A stretch of DNA of 64,000 bases. It comes from Ischnura elegans (lineage: Eukaryota; Arthropoda; Insecta; Odonata; Coenagrionidae). Below, piece by piece: positions 34,200-46,269 of this stretch (its first letter is position 1; each line of letters begins with the position of its first letter). The DNA lies in assembly GCF_921293095.1 (NCBI RefSeq), contig NC_060246.1, forward strand, positions 92,067,030 through 92,131,029, read 5' to 3'. A program made the translations under genes and the position numbers. The notes beneath the pieces were generated by a model, which did not search any database, had not been told where the DNA came from, and saw only the letters and a list, made by a program, of their open reading frames with translations.

Positions 34200-37100
34200 G
34201 GAGACACTTGCGATCATAATTTGTAAAAACGCAACCCGCATAACGCGACGGTGCTTGCCTCCCGAAATTTTCGTCGTTCATCCAGCTTCCATCTACTTTT
34301 CTGTCGTCACTTAGAAGCTAATATTTTTTCATTCGTCTCCTTGATTTAATGATATAATTCTGGGCGTTTTCCTTTCATATCTGCAGCATCAATTATGGTC
34401 TAAATTGTTATCCTGCCAACTGATAACCCGTACGACGCATTCATTTCTCGAGCCTTGACCACGTACCTCTTTCGAGCTTAGTTTTCACGGGAAGCGTGCC
34501 GCAATAGACTGCCGAAGGCTCCATGAAGAGAGGTGATACTAGGCAGTGGTCACTTGTCCTTTCGTGGGAGTTCTCTGAGTCTCCTGCATTAAAAAAAATG
34601 AGAACGTATTGAAGCTGACGAGGAGTATATCTCGTGATTTACTTCCTTCTATCGAAGCTATAAAGCAAGAAACTAGTTCGGCAGATAATATTGCACGCAA
34701 GTATTTTGAATTCTTGAATATAATTTCATTTTCTATGCAATTAGAAATTATATCCCTTCAATTTATTTAACTGAATTTTATTTTAGTGCACAGCTTCATA
34801 GAGATAACTTTTCATTCTATTCTTCGAATTTCAGCTATTCTGAAATCTTTTGTTGAAGATGACGAATTCTTCCGTGTGAGTGAAAATGACCTGACATTTG
34901 TCCGTAGTAATAGGAGGAATGAGGAAGGTGTGTTGAGGCGTATTCAGAGAGCGGCAGTGATTTTGAAAGGGAAGATGATCTTCATCCTTCTTTTTTCGTA
35001 GTCAAACCGATGCAAACACCGAGGCCATGACTATAAAGGACCCAGTAAAGAATGACATCTGACTTTTTTAAACCTGGGAATGAGGGAAATTCGTCCAATT
35101 AAGGGACAGTTAGCCTAAATTTCTGTTTTATCCTGATAGGGACACTATATCTATACGATATTGTCAGTGAGGAAATTTTTCTGAAAAAATCTACTGCCAA
35201 AAAGATAGTACTTATTTTATTATGTCCCGCGAACTAGTAGCAGGTGAAAGTTATCAATCGGAAAATAGGAGTTTATTCACGTTTCACGGAAAATTAATCG
35301 CAATGCGTTCGCTCACTCTAAATGAATTCGGCATTTCATTTGTTTGACACTTTATGCCACCACTGATATTGTGACGCGGTTCGTTTTCTCGACCGATGCT
35401 TCCAGTCTAATATTACTTCGATGGCCCTAATATTTTGCGCAATGCCGTGAAAATTTTAAAATGCTTCCAAAATATCATGGCAGAACGATAATTAGAACAC
35501 CAGAGAAAAGTGACAGATTCCATGGAAAAGAAAAAAAACGTGGAATAATGGACACCAAGAAGGTCATTGTTAAGAAAAAGAGGACTTTCACTACTAACAA
35601 ACTGGAAATTAGGTAGCATTTAAGAAAATAGTTTACGAGATATGGTGGCAATTGAGTAGCTTTCACTAGATTTTTTGGAGCGTCGCAAGGCGAACGAGAC
35701 CTTCAGGGCCTCGTTTAGCTTTAGAGCGTCGGGGACGAGTGGACAGTTTTGTGGTAATGGGGCACGAAAATGATGATCGAGATGAGAATGGGCGCGAAAA
35801 GAGGCGAAACAATCGAATCTTGAGCGACGACACGCGGCTGGCGTAATGTCATCACACCGGATGCGGCGACAGCAAAGGGAGGCGCGCTCCTCCGTACTTG
35901 ATACGAAGGTCAGGGGATATAATGGCGACCTTTTTCCCGCCGCTATGTTTTCATTCGAGAATAACCAACGCGTGCTCACACCGTGGGAACAGAAAAGGGG
36001 ATGCCTTCGTTTAGGAGAGAAGGATGGGGTGCTCAAAGACTGCAGCAAGGAGAGCTCTCCAATAGAAGATGTGAAGATTGTAGAATTTATGGATTTCAGG
36101 ATTTAAAAAAAACTTCCGCTGCGATTCAGGTATCGAGCTTTCCGTTTTATTCAGTCCAGGAGACCTTGTCATGCTCGAAGGCTCCACTTATAAGATTAGA
36201 TTCTTCATTTATTGGTATTTATCGTTAAATTTCTCACCTTACCTTTACTAATTTTTCTAAAATCATTTCGAAATTATAATGCATTTTTGAACCTCTGAGC
36301 TGAAATGAGGGGAATGACATCGATTCTATCACTTTATTTACTTGATTGAAGTTTCCTATTGAAACTATGTAGCAACGCGGCCTCATGGATAGCCCAGCAA
36401 AATCAACTTCTGTAATTCTGAAACTCTCTCAGCTAGATAAGCTAGATGCGAATGAGATATATATTATGTCATCAGCTCCGTTAAAACTGTAAATATAATT
36501 AAATGTCTGGCTAACTCACTAGCTATGAATGACTTTATGCAAGGGCTTCCGCGATGAGTGGTATATGTTCTCATGCGTTGAAACTTTCCGTCCGATAGAC
36601 ACATTTCCCCTCCATCGTGTCTTTAGAATTCCGTATTTCAAGTACCCTGGAAATGGTTTATAACACAGTCACGCTCACAGCTATGTATCCAAATGCCACA
36701 CTACCGTGTATATAGAAGCTAACTTTATAATGAAACCCTTCATCTCGTCACGCATCTAACTCTATTCTTTTGATTATCCAAGGATGGGTACTGAGACTTT
36801 TCTTCCTTCGAGTTCCCTCAATATCCATGGCCTCATGATATGGGAAGTGCTTTTATGAGATTAATTAATTTCAGATCCGGAACCTTCGTTGCTTCCTTCA
36901 TATCATAACCAAGGGTGCTATCCAAGCTACAATATCCCGAAGCCCCAGAAACATTCAGGGAAACAATATCACCTTGACACTACTGTTGGTCGAATTAATA
37001 ATTTCATTACTTCCACCAAGAGCTTGTTTTGGTCAGTGGTAACTTTTCTCCCAAGGCCTTCCGTGGTAATCAACATATATTGGCAAATAACCTAGGTTTG

Positions 37101-37500
37101 TTGACGTGTATACATCATGCTATTTTTTTAAGTTTCTTCCATAATATTTCTGTGACTATTTCGAGCCACTCATATTTTCAGCGTCCTGCTGCGATTTCTT
37201 TCTTTTTAGTTTTTGCGTGGTCATTGATCGCAGGAGCCAGGAGATTTTCTTCCCACCATATATTACCTAGTACTTTATCAGTACTAATATCAGTACCCAG
37301 TGCATTTTATTAAATAGATTAAATTTTTTTCTTCCCCCTGTGCGCCTCCTCGTCCTCATCCTATGGGACCAATGTTTAGAACTCCCTTCCTCATTACCAC
37401 ATTTATTGCTTGACCCTATTAATTCGCCTTTTACTATTCCATCCCTTCTATTTCGCCCCTAACCCTTCGTAAAAAATTCATGAGCCCCCCATTAATCTAG
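34200..37500. other. Intergenic stretch, no gene supported
   Basis: Open frames around 35.6-36.2 kb overlap on both strands in a locally GC-richer segment and have no recognisable motif. A remote promoter or first exon cannot be excluded. Nothing else stands out. Confidence 0.5.
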
Positions 37501-37513
37501 CTATGCTCCGACG

Positions 37514-37825
37514 CATGGGCGTACCCAGTGGGGGGCAGGAGGGGACAGCTGCCCCCCCCCCTAGAATCGAAAATAATTTTACTTCAAAACGAAAGTTTTG
37601 AACAAAATTTATTTTGAGGAAAAATTAAAGGAGAAGTTTAAGACAGGGATCTAAAATGAAAATCATTATTTATCCAAGCGAATAAAAATAAAAACTAATA
37701 AATTGCTGTCACAATTTTCTTAAAATTTTGGTATCATTTACCTTTCCTGTGCTAAAATGTTACAACTTGAACGACCACGGCTTGCCCCCCCTCCCCCCCT
37801 AGTTTAGGTCCTGAGCACGCCCTTC
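37514..37825 (+). mobile_element. hAT-type MITE with perfect 8-bp target duplication
   Basis: The left end CATGGGCGTACCCAG and right end CTGAGCACGCCCTTC are imperfect inverted repeats. CTCCGACG flanks both sides (37506-37513 and 37826-37833). The interior has G- and C-runs flanking an AT-rich middle, like the copy at 43.6 kb. Confidence 0.8.
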
Positions 37826-38599
37826 CTCCGACGGCGTTTTCTAAGTTGAACCTTTCGTCGAGAAAAAGATACGATAATACATGGTCTTTATCCAAAAAAT
37901 GGTGTACCCGCTTAGTTTACTCAATCTTTCCTGACGCTTAGAGGAAATAATGACATGTATCAGTTTTAGCTAATTATTAAGTAACGCATCATAGAGAAAC
38001 CAACTTAAAATGTCTGCTGTTCCGTTGTTGATGAATAGGAGAATCGAATGTTACTTCTTCCTGTAATTTTCATTTGCTTCGGAGCATTGATTGGTACACA
38101 GCATTTCATACGTAACAGTAAACGGCTGAGTGCTCCATCGGATATGGTCGTCGCTGAGGCGACGCTATCCCTCTCTCATATTCCATCGATGTTCTCTGTG
38201 TTGCGAAGTCTTGTGACCTCCAAAGGCCATACTTGTAAATGGTAATTTCTTTGGAACTTCCTGATTAAATGAGCGGTAGAAAAACATAAAACCTTATTCA
38301 AATCGTACATTTTTAGGGTTTAGTAGATTTTTTAGGGAAGGTTTAGTAGATTAACAATCAATGCTAAGAAACAACCGCAGAATAGCCCAATAGCCAATGA
38401 AGAAAAAATTATCCACATGCTTGTGACACATCCATTTTCATATTACCATTAAGGTATTCTATTAGCATGGAGCATTTAAAAAGTATTCTCTCAGTTTCCC
38501 CTTCCTCCATGGATTTCCATGTTCAATTCACAATAAAGCCTACTCCCTTTCATTCTACTTTTAAAAAAATCCTATTTCTCTTCCTTCCTCTCCCTCATT

Positions 38600-38880
38600 C
38601 TTCCCTCAAAATCAGTTTTCATCTTCCCACCTTCCCGTTAACTACTCGCTCTATGCAAACCTTGTGTATCCTCCGCATCTCATCTGGAAGCTGCCTCTCT
38701 TCACCCACCATGTCCATCACTTCGTCGTTTCTTCTCCTCACCGTCCACCTCACTTTTTCCATTCTTTTCCATACATCTCGAACGCCTCCAGTATATTCTC
38801 GTCCTACTAAGTTTGCATGTTTCCGCATCGAAAAGCGCTACATTCCATATCAACTCTTACTAGCCTTTCTTTAAAACTCT
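38600..38880 (-). pseudogene. LINE reverse-transcriptase C-terminal fragment
   Basis: The minus strand encodes VWKRMEKVRWTVRRRNDEV, then MDMVGEERQLPDEMRR and a basic tail. This matches the well-known end of arthropod non-LTR retrotransposon ORF2 proteins (W-K/R-R-M...W-T-D-R-x-R-N-x-E-V-L...V-G-E-E-R). Upstream the frame is broken, and the G-H-V-L-R motif is degraded to ERVVNG. It is a 5'-truncated, dead copy; the clade is not determined. Confidence 0.6.
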
Positions 38881-38891
38881 TACGTAACGAT

Positions 38892-39023
38892 CAGGGGCGG
38901 ATCCAGGATTTTTCTGGGGGGGCAAGGTCCATTTATAGAGAGAATAAGGGAATACATTCATCAGTTCATTTTGGTTAGGTAGAAGAAAATAGCATGCCAA
39001 GGCGCGTCCAAACGGAATGTATG
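38892..39023 (+). repeat. Transposon end plus dispersed segment
   Basis: CAGGGGCGGATCCAGGATTT at 38892 is a hAT-type terminus identical in core to the right end of the element at 44562-44762. The next 100 bp (38923-39023) recur inverted at 46270-46373. No partner terminus with matching target duplication was found. Confidence 0.5.
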
Positions 39024-39492
39024 ACCCCAGCGATTTGCACGTTCCGTTGACGGCGAAGTCGAAATGAAAGTGAATTCGTTCGAACTGATGAGCAAATATG
39101 TTGCGAATATTATGGTTAAAATCGAATGGCCGGAGAACTTGGAGTACCAATATTTCACTCCATTTTTAAGAAATGTTAGCATAAATGGGCATATTTTAGC
39201 TGGTATATCTAGCGTTGTGATCCGTTTGGCTTTTCCAGCTGCTTTTGAGCTGTATACAATTAAATATCAGTTGCGCTTACCCTTCTAAAAACTGAGTACA
39301 CAGCAATCCCATTCGTTGAATATTGCTGTCTGTTAATCATTAGTTAGCTGTCATATATTCATTATTGAGACGAAATTTATTCCAATCGTCAAATTAGTGG
39401 AAAGTTAGCGGGAGGGAAACCTACCACATTTCCTTATGATATTAGAAGTTAACTTGTAATATGATAGGGAAATATTCACCTGCTGAAAATTC

Positions 39493-40165
39493 AACTGACT
39501 GCCTCTATTCCTCTACTTTAAGGGGTCATTTGGGAGTCAAAAAATCGATTTTTCCTACCATCTTTACAATCTAGACCATGTGATACGTGGACAAACCAAT
39601 TTTCAAAATTTTATAAGTTAGCTTGTAATATGATAGGCATAAGGACCAGGTGTTTTATCAAGTGAACAACACCATGGTAACATCGCGAGATGAAACTTAC
39701 TCCAACCCGCGTGGAAACCCGATATTTGCAGTTGCCGTCTGCCATTACAGCTAACGCAATATCCATGAATTTCACAAACATTTTACCGCTTCATGCATAT
39801 TTCGTCGACTCAAAAATATGTGGACAACGGTACAGAAAGTGACATGGCAGCAATGTAGCGGCTGAGACGCTAATATTAATATTTTTATTAAATCGCCCAA
39901 GGTTGACTATTAGTAATCCCAATGGTACCTATGCCGAAATTCGGCGCTTAATGCCAAAAAATATGAGTCGAGACGAGATACGAAAAAAATCATAGAATCG
40001 ACATCCTCTAAAAACGTCTGAAACCATTGGAAAAATTGAATAAATTTTTTATCTATTACAGTGTTACCAACTGCCTCTATACCTCTACTTTTTGGGATCG
40101 TCTGGGGGTCAAAAAATCAATTTTTTTAAATGTCAGTTTGCGAATCTAGAGCACGTAATACGTCG
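39493..40165 (+). repeat. Direct repeats flanking a dispersed segment
   Basis: ACTGCCTCTATTCCTCTACTTT...GTCAAAAAATCGATTTTT (39493-39590) recurs at 40067-40165 in the same orientation. Between them, 39617-39940 is a segment that also occurs at 44114-44447, sharing GAGATGAAACTT, CGATATTTGCAG and GGCTGAGACGCTAATATTAAT. Confidence 0.6.
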
Positions 40166-40479
40166 AGAAACTAATTGTCATACCGAATGCAGCGCTTTTA
40201 ATGTTGGCCAAATCGTGCAATTTCACTAATTTGCGAATTTTTATCTCAAAAACGGAAGGAGATATGGTGTTGTGTCATATTTATTAAACAAAAATTGTAA
40301 GAACTGGCAGAGTGACCAGTAAAGGCTGCAGGCCTTTTCCGGAAGGGCTAGAGCATGGCCAACTTTAAACAGGCCGGAACATGGAATTTTGGCAACGCTG
40401 TGCCGGGGTCCTATCGTGTTTGTTTGAGAGCATGGCGACTTATGCGTGAAGAGTATCCGTGTAACCGAAGAAGCATTAA

Positions 40480-40830
40480 ATCTCTTGTTAAAAAGGCAGA
40501 ACTGGACTTCTTTTGTGGATATCATATTGACTAAAGGTACGTACAATAGTTTTAAGATAATTTTTGGGAGCTGAAGGAGGAAAATCACGTTTATTACTTC
40601 AAAAGTGTCGCGGTCACATGCCGGCCGGCCATAAATGGTGGGGAATTGAGAGTGCAACAATACTGGTTTAAAAGGGGGAACAAGAATTATTTTTCTGTAC
40701 TTTGTTTTGCCTTACGGTAAGTAAAATAGTTTAAAGATATTCTCAGTGAGTTGTGAGTGGATATTCAACAGTATTTCATCCAAAGCATAGCGTCTGTTGG
40801 CGGCCGGCCACGAAGTAACCTTGAGAGTAC
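40480..40830 (+). repeat. Tandemly duplicated 5' segment of the THAP gene
   Basis: GGTACGTACAATAGTTTTAAGATA at 40536 and GGTAAGTAAAATAGTTTAAAGATA at 40716 are two copies, 180 bp apart. Each is preceded by donor context (AAG|GTACGT, ACG|GTAAGT) and followed by a CGGCCGGCCA motif about 85-90 bp on. They look like alternative, duplicated non-coding first exons. Confidence 0.5.
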
Positions 40831-41104
40831 ACAAATGAAACGAGGCGTATTTGTCGGGATATAAATGCTGCGTTGTTTTTACAATTTTATTATTCTCGGG
40901 TTAACAGTGATTGCTATATTTGGTGTGCCTTATGAATAACTATGTGTAGTTGTGTTTATAATAACGTCGTATGTTATTGAACGACGAATGGCTTCTCGTT
41001 TACTCTGTTAATATATGTCTCCAGGTACTGATGTTATTCATATTTTCCAAACTTATCATGAATGCACTGCTTTTTTTCTGTGATCAGCGAAACTATCTTT
41101 ATTA

Positions 41105-41458
41105 ATGCAACTTTCCATTGTTTTCATTAAAGGGGCCCAAGCGTTGTTGTGTGCATATTGCAGAAGAAACTACCTATCCACCAAAAACAAGGGGTATGTG
41201 ACTGTGTTCCAGTTCACCAAAGATGAACGCAGTAGACAGAAGTGGCTGAAGAATATCCCTCGGAAGGATTGGAATCTTTCTTCAAGCGCAACAGTTTGCG
41301 TCAAGCATTTTGCTGATCGGGATATCCTACACCGAGTAACTTACATGAATAAGAACGGTGGAGTGAAAAGTTACGAGTTAGATCGCCTAAAGTTGTCCCC
41401 TGGTGCTACTCCCACAGTGTTTCAGGCCCTCTCCTCTTCTGAAAACTTCTTATTGTGA
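41105..41458 (+). CDS. THAP-type zinc-finger protein
   Basis: The THAP domain is a C2CH zinc-binding DNA-recognition fold found in transcription regulators and in P-element transposases. Here C-A-Y-C, about 45 residues with VTVFQFTKDERSRQKWLKNI and DWNLSSS, then V-C-V-K-H-F, and finally LSPGATPTVF fit the domain in order, including the conserved W, F and P. The frame stops soon after (SSSENFLL), so the product is little more than one domain of about 100 residues. The first codons may be intronic: TTTTCATTAAAG|GGG at 41132 is a possible acceptor. In the next frame the same bases read PKRCCV, a typical THAP start, so one base may have been lost near 41148. It may be a domesticated gene or a transposon remnant. 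Confidence 0.72.
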   Translation: MQLSIVFIKGAQALLCAYCRRNYLSTKNKGYVTVFQFTKDERSRQKWLKNIPRKDWNLSSSATVCVKHFADRDILHRVTYMNKNGGVKSYELDRLKLSPGATPTVFQALSSSENFLL

Positions 41459-42290
41459 TCAGTGAACCAAGAAAATCTGTGAACATAAGTAGATGAGTTG
41501 TACTTCTAAGAAATGAAATCAGGAAATATTGTATGAATCAGTGGAACATGAAAAGACTGCTGATGAAATGACAATATATATCTTTATTTCCGAAAGACAT
41601 GCTAATTTGACATCTGACCGCCTTCTAATACTGAAGGTACATTGGAAAATCAATTGCTACTAAGTGATATGGAATATATAAGTGGTATTTTGAACTAATT
41701 CATCTTTCCCTTCCAGGTAAAACTTCTTGTTGTGATCAGTGATCTATGAAAACCTGTGAACATAAGTAGATAAGATCTTGGAAATGAGATCAACAAATAT
41801 TTTATGAATCAGTGGAACATGAAAGAACATTGATGAAATGTCAATATTTGTTCTCGTATCGATAAGGGTACCTTAATTGATATTTATCTGCCGTACTATA
41901 CTCTAGGTATGTTGAAAATCCAAGGGTACTGAGTGATATCATATATGCGTGGTATTTTTGAACTAATCCATCTTTGTATTGCAGGTAAAACTCCTTATTG
42001 TGATCAGTGAAGCATGAAAATCTGTGGAAATAATTAAATATGAATTATTTCTTGGAGATGAAATGAACGAATATTGTATGAATTAGTGAGAACATGAAAG
42101 AACTACTGAGGAAATGACGATACAAGTTCTCATATTGAAAAGACTTAGTAAATTGACGTCTAGCCGCCTTCCAATACAGTAGGTATATTGGAAAATCCAT
42201 GAGTGCTGAGTGAAATTATGTATATATGTGGTATTTAGAACAACATAATAATTTTCTCTGCAGCTAAAACTTCCTTTAGAGTGAACTTTG
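41441..42290 (+). repeat. Three-and-a-bit tandem repeats of about 275 bp
   Basis: Units start at 41441, 41717, 41985 and 42264 (partial), giving lengths of 276, 268 and 279 bp. Each opens with AAAACTTCTTATTGTGATCAGTGA or a close variant and contains GAATCAGTGGAACATGAAA. The second, third and fourth begin right after a pyrimidine tract plus CAG. The first unit overlaps the last codons of the THAP frame. Confidence 0.85.
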
Positions 42291-42662
42291 AAAATTTGGT
42301 CTTATAATCAATTATTAAGAATCTGGTGTGGCTACCATTATCGAGATTAATTCAATAATTTCCTTTCGTTTGTAAAATTTGATTTGATTTTAATCAGTAT
42401 TGAGTTATACGGTAGTATAATGTTATTTGTTGAGACATTTCTCCAATTCGGAAGTCATTATTATTTCATTATACTGGTCTTGGTGTTTAGAAATATTAGA
42501 TTTGCAATATATTTATCTTCCTTATGGCTTCATATTTTTTTACACATTTTTGTCTAATACATAGAATGTTAAGACTAGTTTTTTTGTTATATCACATAAA
42601 GTTTTCTAATTAGCCCTTACATTTGTACTAATCATGTTTTTTTCATCAAATTTTTCCATCAG

Positions 42663-42929
42663 ATAATGTGGTGCCTGTGAAACTGATAGCTGTTGCTGGT
42701 GACGGTTCATCGGTGAACTTCAAATGGCACGATCTATGGAGGTTGTTTCCGGCTGAAATTGAAATTAAGAACCTGTGGCAGCTTTTATTTATTCCACTTT
42801 CTGGAGTAATATTTATGCTTTGATGGCCATGCCTTGTGACATTGTGAGGTTGTTTGATATGTTGTTTGACCTCTTCAATATGAAATATTTACCGGAAAAT
42901 GTATATATCTGATTTTTATTTTAAATAAA
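42663..42929 (+). CDS. Possible downstream exon of the THAP gene with poly(A) signal
   Basis: TTTTTCCATCAG|AT opens a frame reading NVVPVKLIAVAGDGSSVNF, then WHDLWRLFPAEIEIKNLWQ, with TGA at 42822-42824. AATAAA follows at 42924-42929. The peptide resembles no family I know, and its link to the THAP exon is inferred only from order and the 3' signal. Confidence 0.35.
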
Positions 42930-43599
42930 TGTTGTTAAACGTCATACATTTTTTTCTCTCCTGAAATACCGTGGCGAAAGGTGCTATAAAATAACGCATT
43001 ACTTTTTAACATGTTAATTTATTAGGTTATTTAGGGAGGTGAAATGATGTTTATTTTAAAGCCGCTCTTTTTTCTAAGTCAATAAATTTTATAGGGTGCT
43101 ATTCTATATAAACAACCAATGGGTTAAGCGGTAATCTAAGCGGTATTTCCTTCTTGGTCTGAATTTCTGGGTCGTCGATCGCGGTACTTAAATATATTTC
43201 CGTGCATAATCTCGTGTCCCTTGCCTTGTTATTAGTTCTCACGATTACTTTTAATAAACAGCTGTTATAATACGAAATACAACCACTCGAATAACTCAAC
43301 CCTACCGTAGTTTTTATCTTAACTTTAGGGAGGGTGAACGGATGTCCATCCGTATTTACATCACACAACGTCAACAGCTGAGAGGCCGATCCACCGGACC
43401 CCAGGCAGTAGGACCCCTGACGTCACGTAAAGCGCTGTCGCCAAATTGCATGTTCCGGCCTGTATTAGAGTTGGCCATGGCTAGAGCCCTCCCCCTACCT
43501 CGCCCTAGCGAGCGAAAGCGAGCAAGACCATATATTCAATTACTTGATCTATATTCCATATACTTTTTAATCAACTCCCTGGGACGGGAGAGTGGTTCA

Positions 43600-43860
43600 T
43601 TTCACGGGCGTACCCAATGAGGGGCAGGGGGAGGGGGTCAGCTGCCCACCCCTAGAGGCAAAAATCACAAAAGTCTTTAAGCAAAGTCAGTACTGAATTG
43701 AAACGAAAGCATTCAACAAATTTTCTTTAAACCCACGAAAGATGATATGTATTAGTATAAGATATGTAACTAAAATATAACTATATTTTCAAGGATATAA
43801 TCTCATAGACTAATTTCACAACTTCGTTTGCCCCTAGTTGTGATCCTGGGTACGCCCTTG
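43600..43860 (+). mobile_element. hAT-type MITE, second copy of the 37.5-kb family
   Basis: Ends CACGGGCGTACCCA and TGGGTACGCCCTTG are inverted repeats starting CA and ending TG. Flanking 8-mers GTTCATTT and GTTCATTA match 7 of 8. Interior G/C runs resemble 37514-37825. Confidence 0.72.
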
Positions 43861-44113
43861 GTTCATTATTTGACTACCATCCTTCGATTTTAACATTGCC
43901 GCCAAGCAACAGTGAAACCCATTTGACGAGCTCAGGGAACTAGAGAAATTGAGTCCTCAGTTACAGCGGCAGAGATCAAATTTTCAAAACTTAGAATAGA
44001 AATAAAAAGGGCCTTGTATGGAAGACGCCCAAGTTAAATGGATCATTTTACTTCGTGGATCGCGCAGGCGAGACCACGAGGGTGGCATTGGGTGATGTGA
44101 ACCATGAGTTGCA

Positions 44114-44447
44114 AGTTAACATGTAATATAATAGGCAAAAGAGCCAGGTGTTCTGCCGATCATACAACAGCGTTGTAACAGCGCGAGATGAAACTTGTAC
44201 CAACCCGCGAGGAAACCCGATATTTGCAGCTGCCGTCTGCAAGAGATGGATCCATTTTGGCTTACGCAATATCCCTGAATTTCACAAATATTTGACCGCT
44301 TCATGCTTATTGCGAAACTCAAGAAATGTAGACCAGGGTACACAAAGTGACATAGCAGCAATGGAGCGGCTGAGACGCTAATATTAATATTCTTATTAAG
44401 TAATTAAAAAATTGACTAATAGTCGCTTTGGCTCCTATACCAAAAGT
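44114..44447 (+). repeat. Second copy of the 330-bp dispersed segment
   Basis: It is colinear with 39617-39940 at clearly recognisable identity, including AACCCGCG-GGAAACCCGATA and CAGCAATG-AGCGGCTGAGAC. Short frames inside on both strands are not conserved between copies. Confidence 0.65.
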
Positions 44448-44561
44448 CAAACAATCCTCTGTAAACTAGTCATCTTAGAAAAGAAATGTTTTCTGGAAAT
44501 GTAAAAACTGGCGACTGATTTATTAGGAGAGCAGTATTACCTGAAAACATGTGACTTTACT

Positions 44562-44762
44562 CATAGGCGGATCTAGGGAGGGTGCACGGGGGCACGTGCC
44601 CCCCCAGACACTTAAAAAATAAGTAAGATTTTAATACGGCCCCGTTATCATTGCGTTCGTTTTGCATTACAGGGTATCCTTGTGCCCCCAGAGCAAAATC
44701 CTGGATACGGCACTGCTTGTGCCACCCTCCCCCCCCAGAAAGAAATCCTGGATCCGCCCCTG
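44562..44762 (+). mobile_element. hAT-type MITE with perfect 8-bp target duplication
   Basis: CATAGGCGGATCTAGG at the left pairs with CCTGGATCCGCCCCTG at the right. ACTTTACT flanks both ends (44554-44561 and 44763-44770). At 201 bp it has no coding capacity. Confidence 0.85.
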
Positions 44763-45039
44763 ACTTTACTAGTGAAATAATTTTTTAAATAAATAATAAT
44801 AAAAATTCATTTTTTACCGATTCTTTATATTATAGTGGTGCGCAAATTTTTTGACGAACTTTAAAAAAAATAGTGTGTGTATAAGTTCCATCATGGCTTA
44901 AAGCACAAGGAAAGATATATTACTGTATATTTTCAATTCACCATTTTTTTCTGGCAATGGTGCTGATATACAATGTTATGTAATGTAAAATGTAATTTTA
45001 AAGATGCCTGAAAAACAACCAATACCTTGCAGTGGAGTG

Positions 45040-45790
45040 GCTAGTGCTTGGGGGACCTGGCGGTAGCGTAACTAGGCGGGGGTGGTGGGGACTATGGGGT
45101 GGGCGGTAGGGTAGAATGCACATTCAGGGCCGCGGCCACCCCCGGCGGGGCACAAATTATAGCTGCGCTAAACCTGTGCCGAATTGGAAGGTGGAAATGA
45201 CCGGCCGTAATCATCGCGACGTGCGACGGTCAACATTAGAACCATGAAAACTCGACTCTCGATACTTCGACTCTCCGGGGAAAATTGACAAGCCTGAGAC
45301 ATCTTTTTCTCCCCCCCCCATGAAGAATTTTTGGGGGGCTCTGGCCCCCTCAGTTCCCATGGAGTCGGCGCTACTGTCTATGCCCGCCCGTATCTCCCAG
45401 TGGTACTCCACATACCTCGGATCAAGGCCATGACCCCCTTCCCCTAAATTTGATGATAAATCCGCCCCTGTTAGAGTGACAATTGTCATCAAGTGTAATA
45501 TAAAGGTGAATTAATGGGTATCAATCATGGTTGGTAATGAGTAAAATTTGGGAATCGCGATATTATTTCGATCTTATCTTCAATAACTTATAATTAGAAT
45601 TTGGGAATCGCGATATTATTTTCAGCATATAAGGCGGCATATGCACTGAGCAGAAAAAATTGCACATGCACTCCCTTTACTCGTTAATAAAGATAAAAAA
45701 CTATTCAACGAATAAAAAATAAAATAAAATGATAAATTCGGAGGGGCCATGAACCCTCTTACCCCGCTAAATCCTCCACTGCTTACCCTT
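45040..45790. repeat. Cluster of rearranged MITE fragments
   Basis: On the minus strand CAGTAGCGCCGACTCCATGG starts at 45376 and belongs to the family at 60328. 45468-45378 (minus) and 45640-45786 (plus) match the two halves of the element at 503-828 in rearranged order. AATTTGGGAATCGCGATATT occurs twice (45546 and 45598). This is nested, shuffled insertion debris. Confidence 0.55.
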
Positions 45791-46269
45791 TCGTGGTGCT
45801 GCCTCTGCGTGGTGTTTAATTTTTTTACGTAAAGTACCGTAGTAGTATGTAATTATAAATTAAATTAATTTAATTATTTAGTTATAAAATATTATTAATA
45901 AGTGCACTGTGAGAGCCTTCTGTGTAGTGTGGAGAAAACTTACACTGAGCGAAGAACTGGTCGAACGCTCACCTCGACCACTACTCCTTTCTTCAATGAA
46001 GACTACCTTACGTAAGCAAGGCTGCGCCGCCCCCTTTCACTTGTCTGCGATAGTAAGCTAATTCGTTATCTCCTCTCCGCAGGGAGTGCTTATGTAATAC
46101 TTGAACGTCCCCTGGAGCAAAAACACCCCCTATCGCCCAAGCAATAAATACCATCTCGGGTTAACGTAAACGCAAAGCTTCGACTTCGCCTTCAACAGAA
46201 CAGTTCTTGCGGCTATCATCGCTGTGCTATGAGTTGAGAGCTATCTTCAAGTATGTGTTGCCGAGCTTG

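Larger units (their letters stand above)
40344..43490 (+). other. THAP locus bounded by inverted repeats
   Basis: About 55 bp at 40344-40399 (AGGGCTAGAGCATGGCCAAC...CAGGCCGGAACATGGAATTT) are the inverse of 43431-43490. They lie 3.1 kb apart and enclose the THAP coding segment and tandem array. They could be subterminal repeats of a THAP-bearing transposon or two copies of a promoter-associated repeat. No target duplication was recognised outside them. Confidence 0.4.

Noticed and set aside
38467..38874. 135-codon plus-strand frame
   Set aside because: It is the complement of the LINE reverse-transcriptase fragment, which reads sensibly only on the minus strand.
40241..40660. 139-codon minus-strand frame
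   Set aside because: No motif, and it runs across the inverted repeat and duplicated 5' segments of the THAP locus.
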